Part shown: positions 7,590-18,400 of the stretch, piece by piece
How the letters are laid out: every line of letters begins with the position of its first letter
How positions within the stretch are numbered: the stretch's first letter is position 1
Translations under genes and position numbers: made by a program
From: Candidatus Thiodiazotropha taylori
GTDB taxonomy: Bacteria > Pseudomonadota > Gammaproteobacteria > Chromatiales > Chromatiaceae
Direction of reading: 5' to 3'
DNA length: 31,881 nucleotides
Assembly: GCA_019100305.1 (NCBI GenBank)
Contig: JAHRHW010000003.1
Span: forward strand, 1 to 31,881
Notes under the pieces: model-generated
What the model saw: the letters and a program-made list of their open reading frames with translations, nothing else
Told to the model about the DNA's origin: nothing
The model's database searches: none

Positions 7590-9137
7590 ATGGATCGCTT
7601 TCCACCAACCGGCGACCAAGGCATTGCGGCGGAACAGACAAATCCAGCCATTCGGATCTATGGCCGGCGCTTTTACAAGGACCAGACCCCTGTGGAATAT
7701 CTGGCCGAGTTTTTATTGGTTTTCGCATCACCAAAAGGTGATCAGCAAAATGGTACCAATAGCTTAAGGCTTGAGATCGGCGATACACCCCCACGCTACT
7801 GGCCAGATGACAGAGTTGCGCTGAAGTTGTTTGCGTTTTATCCATCCTCCAAGCTCGAAACTCGACATCCTGTCCATCAGAAGGCTTACCTGCAAGCTCT
7901 AACAGATATTAAAGCGCGCGTATCAGGAACTAGCGAAGATAAGGATGAAGCTGTCCGGTTGCTTCAGAGCCTTTTTGCAGGCTTTGTTGGAGTCGCAAAA
8001 AATCGAACCTGGGTCACTCATAGTTTTCTGCCTGCCTCATCCGTATTGTTAGCTCGTGAGGTTGATTGGTTGCACTCGCGGGCCGTGAAAAATGCGAATC
8101 TCCAAGATTGGGATGCTGCAAAGCAATATTTTGCGACAGATCGACATAATTTTATGGCCCGTGGTGGGGAATTGTTGTTTCTCCAATTGGCACACCTATT
8201 TTCTTATGAGGATCACGCGTCCGTTGACGCTATGCGTTCTAGCGCTAGTTATGAGCATCTTGCGCAATATAAATTGGTCAAACTAAGGGAAGATATTGAG
8301 ATTGAGCTTCAATCTATTCTTGAGGATGCTGTTGGCCCAATTAGCGAGTTAGCCAGCTTTATTGAAAAAGCACTGGGTTCAATTCGACTTTACGAGTCAA
8401 GTAAACCTGCGTCATTGGGTTGGGTTCCCACGGCAAGCGTGCCTGAGGCATTTTTGTTTGCTAGTGAATTAAATAACATATGTCGGTCAACGCTTGGGGC
8501 TTTGGAGAAAATTGATTTATTGCAGACGCTTTCCTGCATGCAGGTTCTACGTAGCCTCTGCTTTCAAGCATCGCGTGTTGATGGTTCTAATAATTCCACC
8601 GATGGTTTTGGAGGTGGGTATTCTTGGATCGTTGCGGATGCCAATGCGCAGAGCGGTTCTCCCGTTAGAAAGCTTGCTCAGAGCTCTTTCGAGCGCATCG
8701 AAGAAATGTTGTTTAGAGTGTTGAGGCAAGTCTCAGATGAAAAGACACAGAAATTCAATGAGGCCGATAAACACGGATTTCAAATATTCCGGAAAATAGC
8801 AAAAGAACTTGGCTTAGTAATCCCACGCACTGGCAGAGGGCAAAGATTTGTTTTGCACCCGCACCTTTTGCGATTCTTGGTTGCTGCCCTGATTGAGCCT
8901 GGAGAACGGGTGCGCCTGACGGAATTCTACAGGAGAGTCTTCGCTCACTATGGGATTGCTTTAGGTGATCAACAGCTGTTAGTTGCCATGTTATGGAGTA
9001 GCAGTGAAACTGGTACGAAGGACTATGCAGTGGCTGCTGACACGTCTTGGGTGGAGGAAGCTCTGCAGCAGGGTGGCTTCCTAGTGGAGCTATCCGACGC
9101 GGTGTCCATTGTCCATAACCCGGGCAGCAAGGAATAG
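7590..9137 (+). CDS. dptG: DptG-like phosphorothioation-dependent restriction protein
   Basis: A 515-aa protein without a P-loop, recognisable catalytic motif, signal peptide or membrane segment. It starts 19 bp after the DptF-like gene with TAAGG seven bases ahead of the ATG, and ends 5 bp before the DptH-like gene, so the three are almost certainly co-expressed. DptG is the least conserved member of the DptFGH complex, and the call is made mainly from position and size. The C-terminal part (about 400-515) has a pattern of helices that could be a winged-helix region. The function within the complex is unknown to me. Confidence 0.58.
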   Translation: MDRFPPTGDQGIAAEQTNPAIRIYGRRFYKDQTPVEYLAEFLLVFASPKGDQQNGTNSLRLEIGDTPPRYWPDDRVALKLFAFYPSSKLETRHPVHQKAYLQALTDIKARVSGTSEDKDEAVRLLQSLFAGFVGVAKNRTWVTHSFLPASSVLLAREVDWLHSRAVKNANLQDWDAAKQYFATDRHNFMARGGELLFLQLAHLFSYEDHASVDAMRSSASYEHLAQYKLVKLREDIEIELQSILEDAVGPISELASFIEKALGSIRLYESSKPASLGWVPTASVPEAFLFASELNNICRSTLGALEKIDLLQTLSCMQVLRSLCFQASRVDGSNNSTDGFGGGYSWIVADANAQSGSPVRKLAQSSFERIEEMLFRVLRQVSDEKTQKFNEADKHGFQIFRKIAKELGLVIPRTGRGQRFVLHPHLLRFLVAALIEPGERVRLTEFYRRVFAHYGIALGDQQLLVAMLWSSSETGTKDYAVAADTSWVEEALQQGGFLVELSDAVSIVHNPGSKE

Positions 9138-9142
9138 CAAGT

Positions 9143-12100
9143 ATGAATCTTTATATCGAGTCACTAAGTGAATATCTAATCGGCGAATGGAATCGCACTC
9201 TGAAGACTGCAAATGGACCAAAAGAGGCCAGGTTTATAGTCCAGAGTCTAGATCCAGAGGGTGTTCTCACACTATTTCAGAAGTTGGATTCTCATCGTCT
9301 AACCTGGCTGCAGCAGCAGACTATGGCGTGTTACTTTCGTGTGGCCACAGATCTGTGGCGTGATTGGTGCCGTACTCCCGAGGCCGAGGCCAATCTAGAC
9401 CAGGAAATGGCCGCACTTGGTGCCCTAGGGCCAGATGGTGAACGCATTTGGATCGACGAGAAGGATCGCCTGACATGGTATCGCAACCGCACCACAGAAG
9501 ACGAAGGTGTCTATGGGTTAGTGGTTGTCCTAGTTGGACTAAATCACGCCACGGATCAAGGCGGCCTAGCGGATTTTCACCAGGTTGACGAGACACGCAT
9601 CTGGAGAGACATGGGTGAAAGCTTTGTTCCGTGGATAAAGCGCATCAATGAGCGTTTGGATCTCCATGCGGGTGAAACAGAGTTAGAGCAATTCGATACG
9701 GTGCTCCAGCAGTTGTTTCAGGTACGGCCTTTGCGCTTAGGCAAGCTTGCGAGCTTTCTGGAGCGTGAGGTCATTGCTGGCGGTGATTTCTATAGCCTTA
9801 CGGATTTCTCTGACAACTTCTTTGAACAACTTCCCTTCTGGGGCATCCCACCCCTGTTTGCGGGTACGAGACCTGCTGACCTTCATGGAAAGAAAGGGGC
9901 TGTCGCACTGAAAGAGGCGGATGCTTTTATCTCGCACGAGCGTTACAAGACTCCTGCCGGGCGCAAGAAGGATTGGCAGAAAATCGAGAACTGTTTGAGT
10001 GACCTGGAGTTTGAGTTTCCCGCGACCTTGGATAACGATTCAGCCTATGAAGGCATAGATGATTATCGTGACACTCTACACGCCTTTATCTACGAGGCGG
10101 ATGCCGATGCCCGCGCGAGGCTGATGCGTACAGACTTTATGCCATTGTTGAGGTGTATCTTACGAAAGGTAAAGTCCGAAAAAAAGAGTAGCAAGACCAT
10201 TCCAGCTATAACCGGCATGAGCTTTGAGGTTATTCTTCAAGGAGTCTGGCGAACTCTCGATGAGTTCGCGAGGGATTGCGGCACCCAACCATTGCTTGAG
10301 CACCTAGCGGGGATACATGTCGAGCTAGTACGCTTCGATCACGACCTCACAGCTGACGATGATGGAGGCGTTGGTGCAGAAGAGTTAGCCCGCGAGCTTT
10401 TGCAAGGCTGCCTCGGCGGTCTGGATATGGTCTTCCGCAGTATTGATTGTAGACTACCGCGGGACGAAGATCAGGTACATATGCCTCGCGCTAAGTGGGA
10501 TCGCGAAGTGCCCGTTAAACTCGATCTTGCATTGGATGACTTGACCTATGGTACTAGCCGTGCTCGCCCAAATGTTCAGTTCAAGGTCACAATTGCCAGC
10601 ATTGATGACGAATTAACAACGGAAGCGGTATTCAAGTGGGTGTTCGGTCCCACTCAGCCGGAGCGAGTGCGTTTTGAGTGCGCAAGAAAGGTTCGGGAGT
10701 ACTGGGCGCAGTCTCTGAATCCGAAGCGACTCCTCCCTGCCTTCCAGATTCCATCGGTAGCCATGACAGCGCTCTATTTCGCGGCTGATGAGGATGAAGC
10801 GAACCGTCTGGTGACTCAGGCAATGACAGATTTTGAGTTAGTTAATCTGCTCGACGGGCTATCCATCGATAGGGTAGATGCAAACCTCTGGGAATGTATA
10901 AGTGCCCTGATTACAGCTTATCTGGCATGGCTTGATGTAGCTATTACGGAGGGCTATTACACTGCACGTGCATCGCAGTTGCCGCAGTTATTGTCTGTTT
11001 TTGTCGATCTCGCTGAAAAGGTGCTGGATACCAGATTATTAGGAAGCGCAGAACTTCTACGTCGTTTTTACAAGGCGTTCCTTTTGGTGGATGAGCGCAT
11101 GGAGACTAACGATCCATATCTGCCTGGCGCTATTGCTTGGGGATTGAGCCCTGCGGTTTTGGAATTGACCCAAGCAAGGGCAGGGTTCCTAGCGGATGGT
11201 TTTCCAGAGGCTGTCGGTGAGTTGGCAATTGGCGGCGATGGAAAAGCAGCCTTCGAGCGGTTGCTAAATCTAGCGCAGATACACCGCCCACTTTCAGCCA
11301 TGGTGGTAGATTCACAGGGGCAACTGTCCGCGGAAATCAAATCTTTTGGACTGCTGCACTATCTGGGTTCAGTCCCATCCGTGGATAGAAGTTTAGCGGT
11401 ACAGACACTGCTACGTGATGAGGAGAGCAACGATGATGAGGGTGTGAGCGATATCGTACGTCCTTGCGAGGAACGTGACTTGGTAGACCGCGTGCTGAGC
11501 GATTATCAGCAGCTCTATCCCTTTGCCGAAGACGGGTTGCGCATCCTAGCGCTAAACGTGAAGGAATTGCAGACTATCTTGTCTGGTGTAGATCACTTCC
11601 TAGACGGCTATCTCAAGCGCACATCTGCCGACTGGCCGCCGTTTCATTGCACAGTGATGGTCTATTCGACCTCGTCATCGCCGATGTCTATGGAAAATCG
11701 ACTGGCTCTTTGGCGCAACCATTTGGTCGAGCGTCTGCGGGGAAAAGGCCGACCACTTAGCCTGTCGGTGGGGCATCGTTACGCACCCAAGGAACAATTG
11801 ATCGATCTATTGAAACAGGAGCAGCGGCTCTACGACATCGCATTTCTGTTCCATTTTCTGCGTGGCGGTCTGGCTGGCCATGCTGACCCTGCTATGCCTT
11901 TTGAGTTCAACTTCGGCGGCTGGAGCGGCCTACAGTTTCCCATCACTGAGTATCCGCGACCGATCCAGGATGGGGATCGCTATCGACGCCAGAGCATGCT
12001 TAGTAACCGACGACTCCGCATCCAGACCCGCCATGCCGATCTGTCGGCGCGGCTTTGTTACAGAGGCAACACCGGCCGTGACCATGTGATCTTCGGTCAG

Positions 12101-14491
12101 GTGGACTATCAACCTTGGACCGGTGTGGTCAAGACGCTACATGAGCGGGCCCAGTGGCTTGTCTGTGTCGATCCTTTTGTGGACAAACGCCTGTTGTGCA
12201 GTGAAGAGGGCCACGACCAGCGTAAGATTGTCGGCTTTACATCCGGGCTTGGTGCTTACGGTGAGCTGAATCTGACCATCTCTACGGAGCAAGACACTCT
12301 GAAGCAACTCACCGATCATGTCACCGGCAAGCTGACTAAACTGATGCCCTTCGAGCAACCGGACGGATTCGAGGCGATGGCGGCACGTGTGGTCGGCGAG
12401 GCGGAGGAGATCATTGGCCTGTCCTCGCTGCGGGCGGTAGTTGGTATCGATGAGAGGATTCGGGAGGTGGTGGGATTTGCCGCAATCCGGCGTGCTCTAG
12501 CACACCCGCAGGGGCAGATGTCGCAATTGTTACCGGTAGATTCGCTGCTGCATTGGTTTGTCGGTAGTGATGTGACAATGAGGCCGGATCTCCTGCAGTT
12601 GACACTAGAGATCCGCCCTAACGATATACCGCTGGTGCACGCGGTGTTGGTTGAGTGCAAGTTAGCACAGAAAAACCCTGTGCATGTTACAAAAGCCGTT
12701 GAGCAGATTCAGGAAGGATTGCAACATCTGACCGGGCTTCTTGCGCCTAAGCATAGCGACCTGCGACGCTTGGGTTTCGATCGACGCTACTGGTGGGCAC
12801 AGTTGCATCGAGCTATGACCTCACGCTCGGTGGTGAATCTTCCTGATCAGGAGTGGCGGGCGCTCGATCATGCTTTGGAAAGTGTGGCAGAGGGGCAATT
12901 CGAGATTCGCTGGCAGGGTGCTATTTTCACATTCTGGACTAACGAGCCAGGCCCTCAACCTGATTTGACGCCGCTGGTAATGCCCGCCGGCACGGTTCAG
13001 CCGCCATTCGATGTGCCGGCAGATTTTGCGATCTGGCATTTGGCATTGGGCTACCAAGGGGTATCTGCGTTGTTCGCAGAGGTGAAACCTCTGCCGCTGT
13101 TAGTGCTAGAAGGGCCTGCAATGCAGCTGCGGCCGGAGCAGGGGCCGACCCCTGCACCAGTTCTGGAGCCAACACCGACTCCGGTACCAGAACTAGAGCC
13201 AACACCGATACCGGTACCAGAGCCAACGCCGATCCCGGTACCAGAACCGGAGCCAACACCGATCCAGGTACCAGAGCCGACGCCGACACTAGTTCCGGAG
13301 CCAACACCTACCCCGATGCCAGTCCCGGAGCAAACAACGACTCCAGAACCGGGGCCGACTCCGATCTCAGCTCCGGAAAAGATCTTGATCGGCACCCGTG
13401 GCAACAATGATCCTGTGTACTGGTACTTTGGCCATCCACAGTTAGCGAATCGCCACTTACTAATCTTTGGGGCATCCGGTTCAGGGAAGACCTATGGCAT
13501 CCAGTGTTTGCTAGTGGAGATGGCACAGCAGAAGTTACGCTCGCTGATTGTAGACTATACGGATGGTTTCTTGCCGCAGCAGGTAGAAAATAGGTTTACG
13601 GAAGTTGCAGTACCAAAGAACCACTTCGTTAAAACGGAAAAGCTGCCACTGAATCCATTTCGACGTCAAAAGCAAGTCATTGATCCCTCCATCCCAGCCA
13701 TTGAGGAGAATCCCTTCGAAGTTGCTTCTAGGGTCGCTAGTATCTTCACTTCAGTGTACGAGACGATGGGTGACCAGCAGACAGCGACACTGATACGGGT
13801 GCTGGAATCAGGCATTGAAGGAGATGATCAGTTTTCCCTAGACGATATATTATCTCTGCTTCGGGAGGAGAGTCAGTATGGAGAAAGCCTTGCAAACAAG
13901 GTGGAACCGTTAGTCAAGTCAAGACCGTTCCGAAATGAAGAGGGCTCTGCCTGGGATGAGATATTGTTGTCTCAGGATAATTGGGTAAATGTTTTGCAGT
14001 TGAAGGGACTGGCTCTCGATATTCAGAAGATGGTCACCGAATTTGTGTTATGGGACCTATGGGATTATGCGCAGAATACGGGCAGTAAAAACCGTCCAAT
14101 TCCTATCGTCCTGGACGAGATCCAGAATCTCGACCACAGGAGCGATTCTCCTATAGACAAGATGCTGCGCGAGGGGCGTAAGTTCGGTCTATCCATGATA
14201 CTGGCAACGCAGACCACGAGCCAGTTCAATCAAGAACAACGCGACCGGTTGTTCCAGGCTGGGCATAAGCTGTTTTTTAAGCCGGCGACGACGGAGATCG
14301 ACCGCTTTGCTCATTTACTCAGCCAATCGACGACGGGGATATCGAAGGCAGATTGGGGACAGCGCCTAGCTGGTTTGGAGAAAGGACAATGCTGGTCCCT
14401 CGGGCCGGTGTTGAAATCAGGTGGAACCTTCAAAGAGGAGGCAGTATTGGTAAATGTCACATCCCTAGAACAGCGTAGCTTCGAGAGCTGA
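9143..14491 (+). CDS. dptH: DptH-like large helicase/translocase with proline-rich hinge
   Basis: A 1782-aa protein in three parts. Residues 1 to about 1330 form a large region without a motif I can name. Residues about 1333-1412 are a Pro-Thr-Glu repeat. The C-terminal domain (about 1415-1782) is a P-loop motor: Walker A G-A-S-G-S-G-K-T at 1443-1450, Walker B V-L-D-E-I-Q at 1656-1661, then L-A-T-Q-T-T, as in HerA/FtsK/VirD4-type translocases. DptH is the large motor of the phosphorothioation-dependent restriction complex and is typically over 1600 aa, so size and C-terminal domain fit. AAGGA lies nine bases before the ATG. The stop is 3 bp before the second DUF4007 gene, joining the Dpt genes to that module. 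Confidence 0.72.
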   Translation: MNLYIESLSEYLIGEWNRTLKTANGPKEARFIVQSLDPEGVLTLFQKLDSHRLTWLQQQTMACYFRVATDLWRDWCRTPEAEANLDQEMAALGALGPDGERIWIDEKDRLTWYRNRTTEDEGVYGLVVVLVGLNHATDQGGLADFHQVDETRIWRDMGESFVPWIKRINERLDLHAGETELEQFDTVLQQLFQVRPLRLGKLASFLEREVIAGGDFYSLTDFSDNFFEQLPFWGIPPLFAGTRPADLHGKKGAVALKEADAFISHERYKTPAGRKKDWQKIENCLSDLEFEFPATLDNDSAYEGIDDYRDTLHAFIYEADADARARLMRTDFMPLLRCILRKVKSEKKSSKTIPAITGMSFEVILQGVWRTLDEFARDCGTQPLLEHLAGIHVELVRFDHDLTADDDGGVGAEELARELLQGCLGGLDMVFRSIDCRLPRDEDQVHMPRAKWDREVPVKLDLALDDLTYGTSRARPNVQFKVTIASIDDELTTEAVFKWVFGPTQPERVRFECARKVREYWAQSLNPKRLLPAFQIPSVAMTALYFAADEDEANRLVTQAMTDFELVNLLDGLSIDRVDANLWECISALITAYLAWLDVAITEGYYTARASQLPQLLSVFVDLAEKVLDTRLLGSAELLRRFYKAFLLVDERMETNDPYLPGAIAWGLSPAVLELTQARAGFLADGFPEAVGELAIGGDGKAAFERLLNLAQIHRPLSAMVVDSQGQLSAEIKSFGLLHYLGSVPSVDRSLAVQTLLRDEESNDDEGVSDIVRPCEERDLVDRVLSDYQQLYPFAEDGLRILALNVKELQTILSGVDHFLDGYLKRTSADWPPFHCTVMVYSTSSSPMSMENRLALWRNHLVERLRGKGRPLSLSVGHRYAPKEQLIDLLKQEQRLYDIAFLFHFLRGGLAGHADPAMPFEFNFGGWSGLQFPITEYPRPIQDGDRYRRQSMLSNRRLRIQTRHADLSARLCYRGNTGRDHVIFGQVDYQPWTGVVKTLHERAQWLVCVDPFVDKRLLCSEEGHDQRKIVGFTSGLGAYGELNLTISTEQDTLKQLTDHVTGKLTKLMPFEQPDGFEAMAARVVGEAEEIIGLSSLRAVVGIDERIREVVGFAAIRRALAHPQGQMSQLLPVDSLLHWFVGSDVTMRPDLLQLTLEIRPNDIPLVHAVLVECKLAQKNPVHVTKAVEQIQEGLQHLTGLLAPKHSDLRRLGFDRRYWWAQLHRAMTSRSVVNLPDQEWRALDHALESVAEGQFEIRWQGAIFTFWTNEPGPQPDLTPLVMPAGTVQPPFDVPADFAIWHLALGYQGVSALFAEVKPLPLLVLEGPAMQLRPEQGPTPAPVLEPTPTPVPELEPTPIPVPEPTPIPVPEPEPTPIQVPEPTPTLVPEPTPTPMPVPEQTTTPEPGPTPISAPEKILIGTRGNNDPVYWYFGHPQLANRHLLIFGASGSGKTYGIQCLLVEMAQQKLRSLIVDYTDGFLPQQVENRFTEVAVPKNHFVKTEKLPLNPFRRQKQVIDPSIPAIEENPFEVASRVASIFTSVYETMGDQQTATLIRVLESGIEGDDQFSLDDILSLLREESQYGESLANKVEPLVKSRPFRNEEGSAWDEILLSQDNWVNVLQLKGLALDIQKMVTEFVLWDLWDYAQNTGSKNRPIPIVLDEIQNLDHRSDSPIDKMLREGRKFGLSMILATQTTSQFNQEQRDRLFQAGHKLFFKPATTEIDRFAHLLSQSTTGISKADWGQRLAGLEKGQCWSLGPVLKSGGTFKEEAVLVNVTSLEQRSFES
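13135..13380 (+). repeat. In-frame Pro-Thr-Glu minisatellite inside dptH-like gene
   Basis: About ten imperfect in-frame units of roughly 18-30 bp with consensus E-P-T-P-x-P-V-P, using repeated blocks such as GAGCCAACACCGAT and GGTACCAGA. The units code for a stiff, extended linker just before the ATPase domain of the DptH-like protein. The opposite strand is incidentally open as Gly/Val/Ser-rich frames, a side effect of the repeat. Unit number probably varies between strains through slippage or recombination. Confidence 0.9.
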
Positions 14492-14494
14492 CAG

Positions 14495-15379
14495 ATGACG
14501 ACATTAGGCAGTAGCCTGCAGCCTCTACCACTGAACTTTCCCCATGACTTTCTTCCGGAGCGGAGTCTGTTGTCTCGTTTGCTGCCCTTTGCATCGACGA
14601 ACGGTTGTGGTGACAAGGTGCAAATAGGGACAGAGACGGGGATCCCAACAGGCGAGAGTAGTGGAAAGGTTGAGCCTATGATCCACTATGCCCGTGGAAT
14701 GGGATTGATACGAACGGACAAGGATGCTAAGCGTTGGCAGTTAGAGCTTACGACACTCGGACGCTTGGTCGCTGTCGAGGATCCTTATCTCAGCGAGTCG
14801 GTAACGTTGTGGCTGCTACATTTGATGCTCTGCCGACGCAGCACTCTAGATGATCCAGCAGTCGGAGTTGCCGATGCCTGGTTTGCACTCTTTGCTGAAG
14901 GCACCCTGCGCTTAGGGAATCGTTTCGACCAGAACGCCTATTTGGATTACTTGATAGAGCGTCATGGTAAGAAGGGGTACATGAAGGGATTGTCCGGACT
15001 GGTGCTGCGCAGCTACTTTGAACAGACGTGCTTCGGACCGATAAATGCTCTATCTTCGAAGGAGTTAGATGGACAGACACTGTATCTTCGACACGCTGCA
15101 CCCGCTGAACGCAGCCACTTTCCTGCTTACTCAGCTTATCTGTTCCTTGTTTGGGATGATCTATATGCCAGATACAGCCAAGTTGCCATCGCTGACCTTT
15201 TTATGCAGTCTCGTTGTTTAGCCCTTTTGGGGTGGAATCAAGAACCGGCAACTCGATGGATCGACTGGATGGTCGATCACAGGCTGCTCCAGCTCGATCG
15301 ACAGACTGGGGGTGCATTAGCTCTGCGGTTGCAGGACACGGAAACGGTAATTGCCGGAATATTCAATGAACTGGTCTAA
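14495..15379 (+). CDS. DUF4007 family protein (copy 2, divergent)
   Basis: A 294-aa protein. It parallels the DUF4007 copy at 363-1283: a G-K-V-E-P-M-I-H-Y-A-R helix, then L-T-x-L-G-R-L and D-P-Y-L-S-E-S-V-T-L-W-L-L-H (about 87-109), matching the D-P-Y-L-E-D-E-A-T-x-W-L-I-H-W of copy 1. The N-terminal F-G-R-H-E-T-F pattern is degraded to P-H-D-F-L-P-E-R. It begins 3 bp after the DptH-like stop and is followed after 42 bp by a second large ATPase, so the DUF4007 + ATPase pairing of copy 1 is repeated. The divergence suggests an old duplication or separate acquisition, not a recent copy. Role unknown; probably the specific partner of the 1421-aa ATPase. Confidence 0.72.
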   Translation: MTTLGSSLQPLPLNFPHDFLPERSLLSRLLPFASTNGCGDKVQIGTETGIPTGESSGKVEPMIHYARGMGLIRTDKDAKRWQLELTTLGRLVAVEDPYLSESVTLWLLHLMLCRRSTLDDPAVGVADAWFALFAEGTLRLGNRFDQNAYLDYLIERHGKKGYMKGLSGLVLRSYFEQTCFGPINALSSKELDGQTLYLRHAAPAERSHFPAYSAYLFLVWDDLYARYSQVAIADLFMQSRCLALLGWNQEPATRWIDWMVDHRLLQLDRQTGGALALRLQDTETVIAGIFNELV

Positions 15380-15421
15380 GTCCGCTAGGACAGGGGTTAG
15401 TTTCAACATGGAGATCCCACA

Positions 15422-18400
15422 TTGAAGATCGAGCAAGTTATCCACTTTCACGATGAGCGATTCTTCGAAGGCGCGGTTCAACTTGGCTGGGTGCAGAGGC
15501 GAGCAGATCAGGCTCGTCAAGCAGCTGAGGCCTTTGTTTTTCACGGCCCACGCTATCACGGTGCAGGAGAGGCCGAGCGGGAAGGGGTTGAGGGGGCGTA
15601 CAAGCTTAAAGATACGGCCAGCTTTGTGCGTGATCTTTTGGGCTCTATGCGAGCAGGAGTCGAAGGCCGTGAGGTTAATCCTTACTGGTTGGTGGTAGCA
15701 GGGTATGGTTCTGGCAAGTCGCACTTGGCTCTGACCTGTGCAACGTTATTGGCAGAGCCCACAGGTGAAACAGCTCAGATAATCGTCAAGCAGATTGAAC
15801 GTGCGGACCCCGAGATTGGGGAGATGGTGGCCCAGCAAGTTGCAGAGATGGATAAGCCTGCACTGGTGCTGCCACTTGATGGTATGTCTGGGTTTCATCT
15901 AGGAAATGCACTGAGTAGGGCTATTTTCCAACAACTACGTCGCTATGATGTTGATGCCGGCGCCATTCGTGATCTGTCTCCACGATTTCAGATCGCCGAG
16001 CAGTTTGTCGAGCGCAACTTTTTAGTCCGCTCGGACAGTTTCGCTGAGCATCTTCCTGGATTGGATGCAGAACAGGTCCGTGCACGCCTGCGAGAGAACG
16101 ACGAAGGCGTCTACACGGCAGTTGATGCTCTGTATATCGAGGCGAACGGGCACCCTATTCCGATTGAGGGGCAGGAGTCCGCCCAGGAATTGATCGAGAC
16201 CCTAGTTAGTGTCTACTGCGGGCAGGACGGCCAGTTCTCCCATGTGGTGATCCTTTTCGACGAGCTAGGTCGCTATCTGGAGTATGCCTCGGAGAAGCCC
16301 CAGCTGGCCGGTGATTCTGCACTTCAGCAGATCTTCCAAGGAGTACAAGATAACAATACGAAGGTGCGATTTATTGGCTTCATTCAGTACGAACTGAAGG
16401 CGTACTTGAAGCGGTTTAGCGGTGCAGACCTGCGCCAACTGCAACGCTATATCACACGCTTTGATGCTGCAGACAAGTGGTATCTGTCGACTAACCTGGA
16501 AACCATCTTTGCCCACATGATCGGTAAGGATGAAGATGCTTTATTGAAGCTTTGGCAACAGACTCGTGCAGAGCACCAGATCCAACAATCCTGGCAGCAT
16601 CTATCCAAATCCCTGCCAGGTTTTTCGCGCTTTCCTGTCTGGAGTGACCACGAACGCTTTGCACAGATTATAGCGTTGGGCTGCTGGCCGCTGCACCCGT
16701 TTGCTGTCTGGTTTCTAACGCGGCAACGGGACCTAGTGCAGTCTCGTTCGGCGCTGACCTTCATCAAGGATGTAATCAATCGCATCGCCAAAGAAGATAC
16801 TCAGGTTGATGGGCGCCTGCGTCAAGTAAGTGCAGCAGAGCTTGTAATCGGGAGTATGTTGCCAGAGTTAGTATCCGCTGAACACGAGACTGGTGGCACC
16901 ATCGCTGAGACGTTGCAGATGCTGTTGGAAAAATTTAGCGGACACCTAGACAACCTGCAGCAACTAGTGCTCGCCGGCGTCGCTGTGGTTGAGAAGACGC
17001 GAATTGGTAAGCAATATCGCGAGATGGCCGACGCCCTGTTATGCGAGGCGACTGCATTGGAGCTCGCGCAGCTACCAGCTGTCTTGGATGCGCTCTCCGA
17101 GCTTGGGGCTGTGGAGTGGAATGACGACCTTGGTCAATATGAACTTCTGAGTGACGGCGCCACACGGGGACAGTTCCAGCAATGGTTGCGTACACAACAA
17201 GCTGGATTCAAGGCCGATGGGATTCGTGACCTCTTCGTGCGGCGGGGCGCTGCGGATATCGAATTGGGAGATATCACGCCAGACTTTGCCCAGAGCCACG
17301 AGATTTCTACACCTGATTGGTTTTTCGAGGCACAACTTGCCCATGCAAATACAGTCGAGAATGCTATACAAAGCGCCTTTCAGGAGTGGCGCAAAGCGAC
17401 TTTACCGAAAGACGCGAAAGGCAAGCTCATCTACCTCTATCTACATTCAGACGATGATCCGGTAGCCGTTGGAGAACGTGTACAAACAACTATGAACAGG
17501 GAGCTAGTACGGCTTAACCAACCGTATGCTCCGATCTGGGTTATTGGTATTGTGGACCGTACAGGCGCGCTCGCAGAGCACATCGGACGCCTGTATCTGT
17601 TTGACGAGCAGATGTCCGCTGGGGATCTAGAGAGGTTTCGCCGATTTATCTCAGACGAGTGTGAGCGTAGTCGTGCGGTGCTGAAGGATGGAGTACAGGA
17701 GGCGATCAAGGAGAAGCTTTATTGGATTGCTGGTTTCTCCGAGGCACCTCATGGTCGTCTACGTTCCGTGGGCCTTGAGATCTTCAATAGGGTATACCCG
17801 AATACGGTGCCCTTTCCGTTCGATGGTTTTGGCAGTGCATCGGGAGGTGGGCCTGCAGATGCCGTACAGTTAGCGCGCGGGCTGATCGCACGACAGGTTA
17901 ACGGGCCGTGGGTACAATCCCAACCGAGGAGGCTACAAAATCGCGTCGATGCGGTTTTGGTCCAGAGTTGGAAGGCACTTTTAACGTCAGGAAAGCTCGT
18001 TGCACCCTCTGAATCGAGTGCCGGAAAGGTTTATCAATGGTTGGTGGAGACCCACCAAGATGAGCCGCAGCGGAATTTGTTGACCTCCTATCGCGCGCTG
18101 ATTGCACCGCCTTATGGTCTGAATGCGTCCTCTGCTGGTGTGTTGCTAGGCCTGCTTCTGGGGCTTGACAGTCCACAACGCCGCATAGAGCAGTCCGGAG
18201 AATTGGTGGCGTCTGCAGAATGGCTTGGTCAGGCGTTCCCGAGCCAACGCGGGCGGCATCATCTCAATGAAGATGTTTTAGCAGAGACAAGTTTGCGATT
18301 TCTCTCTGAAGACAGCGAAGATCGCTGGCGTAGCCTGTTAAACCGTTGGGAGGCAGAAGAGAACTATGAAAGTCTTGGGAAGTTGGCTCAAGAAGCGAAA

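Noticed and set aside
13051..13407. Long - strand reading frame rich in Gly, Val and Ser opposite the DptH-like gene
   Set aside because: It is the antisense image of the Pro-Thr-Glu repeat; the low-complexity composition follows directly from the repeat and there is no start signal.
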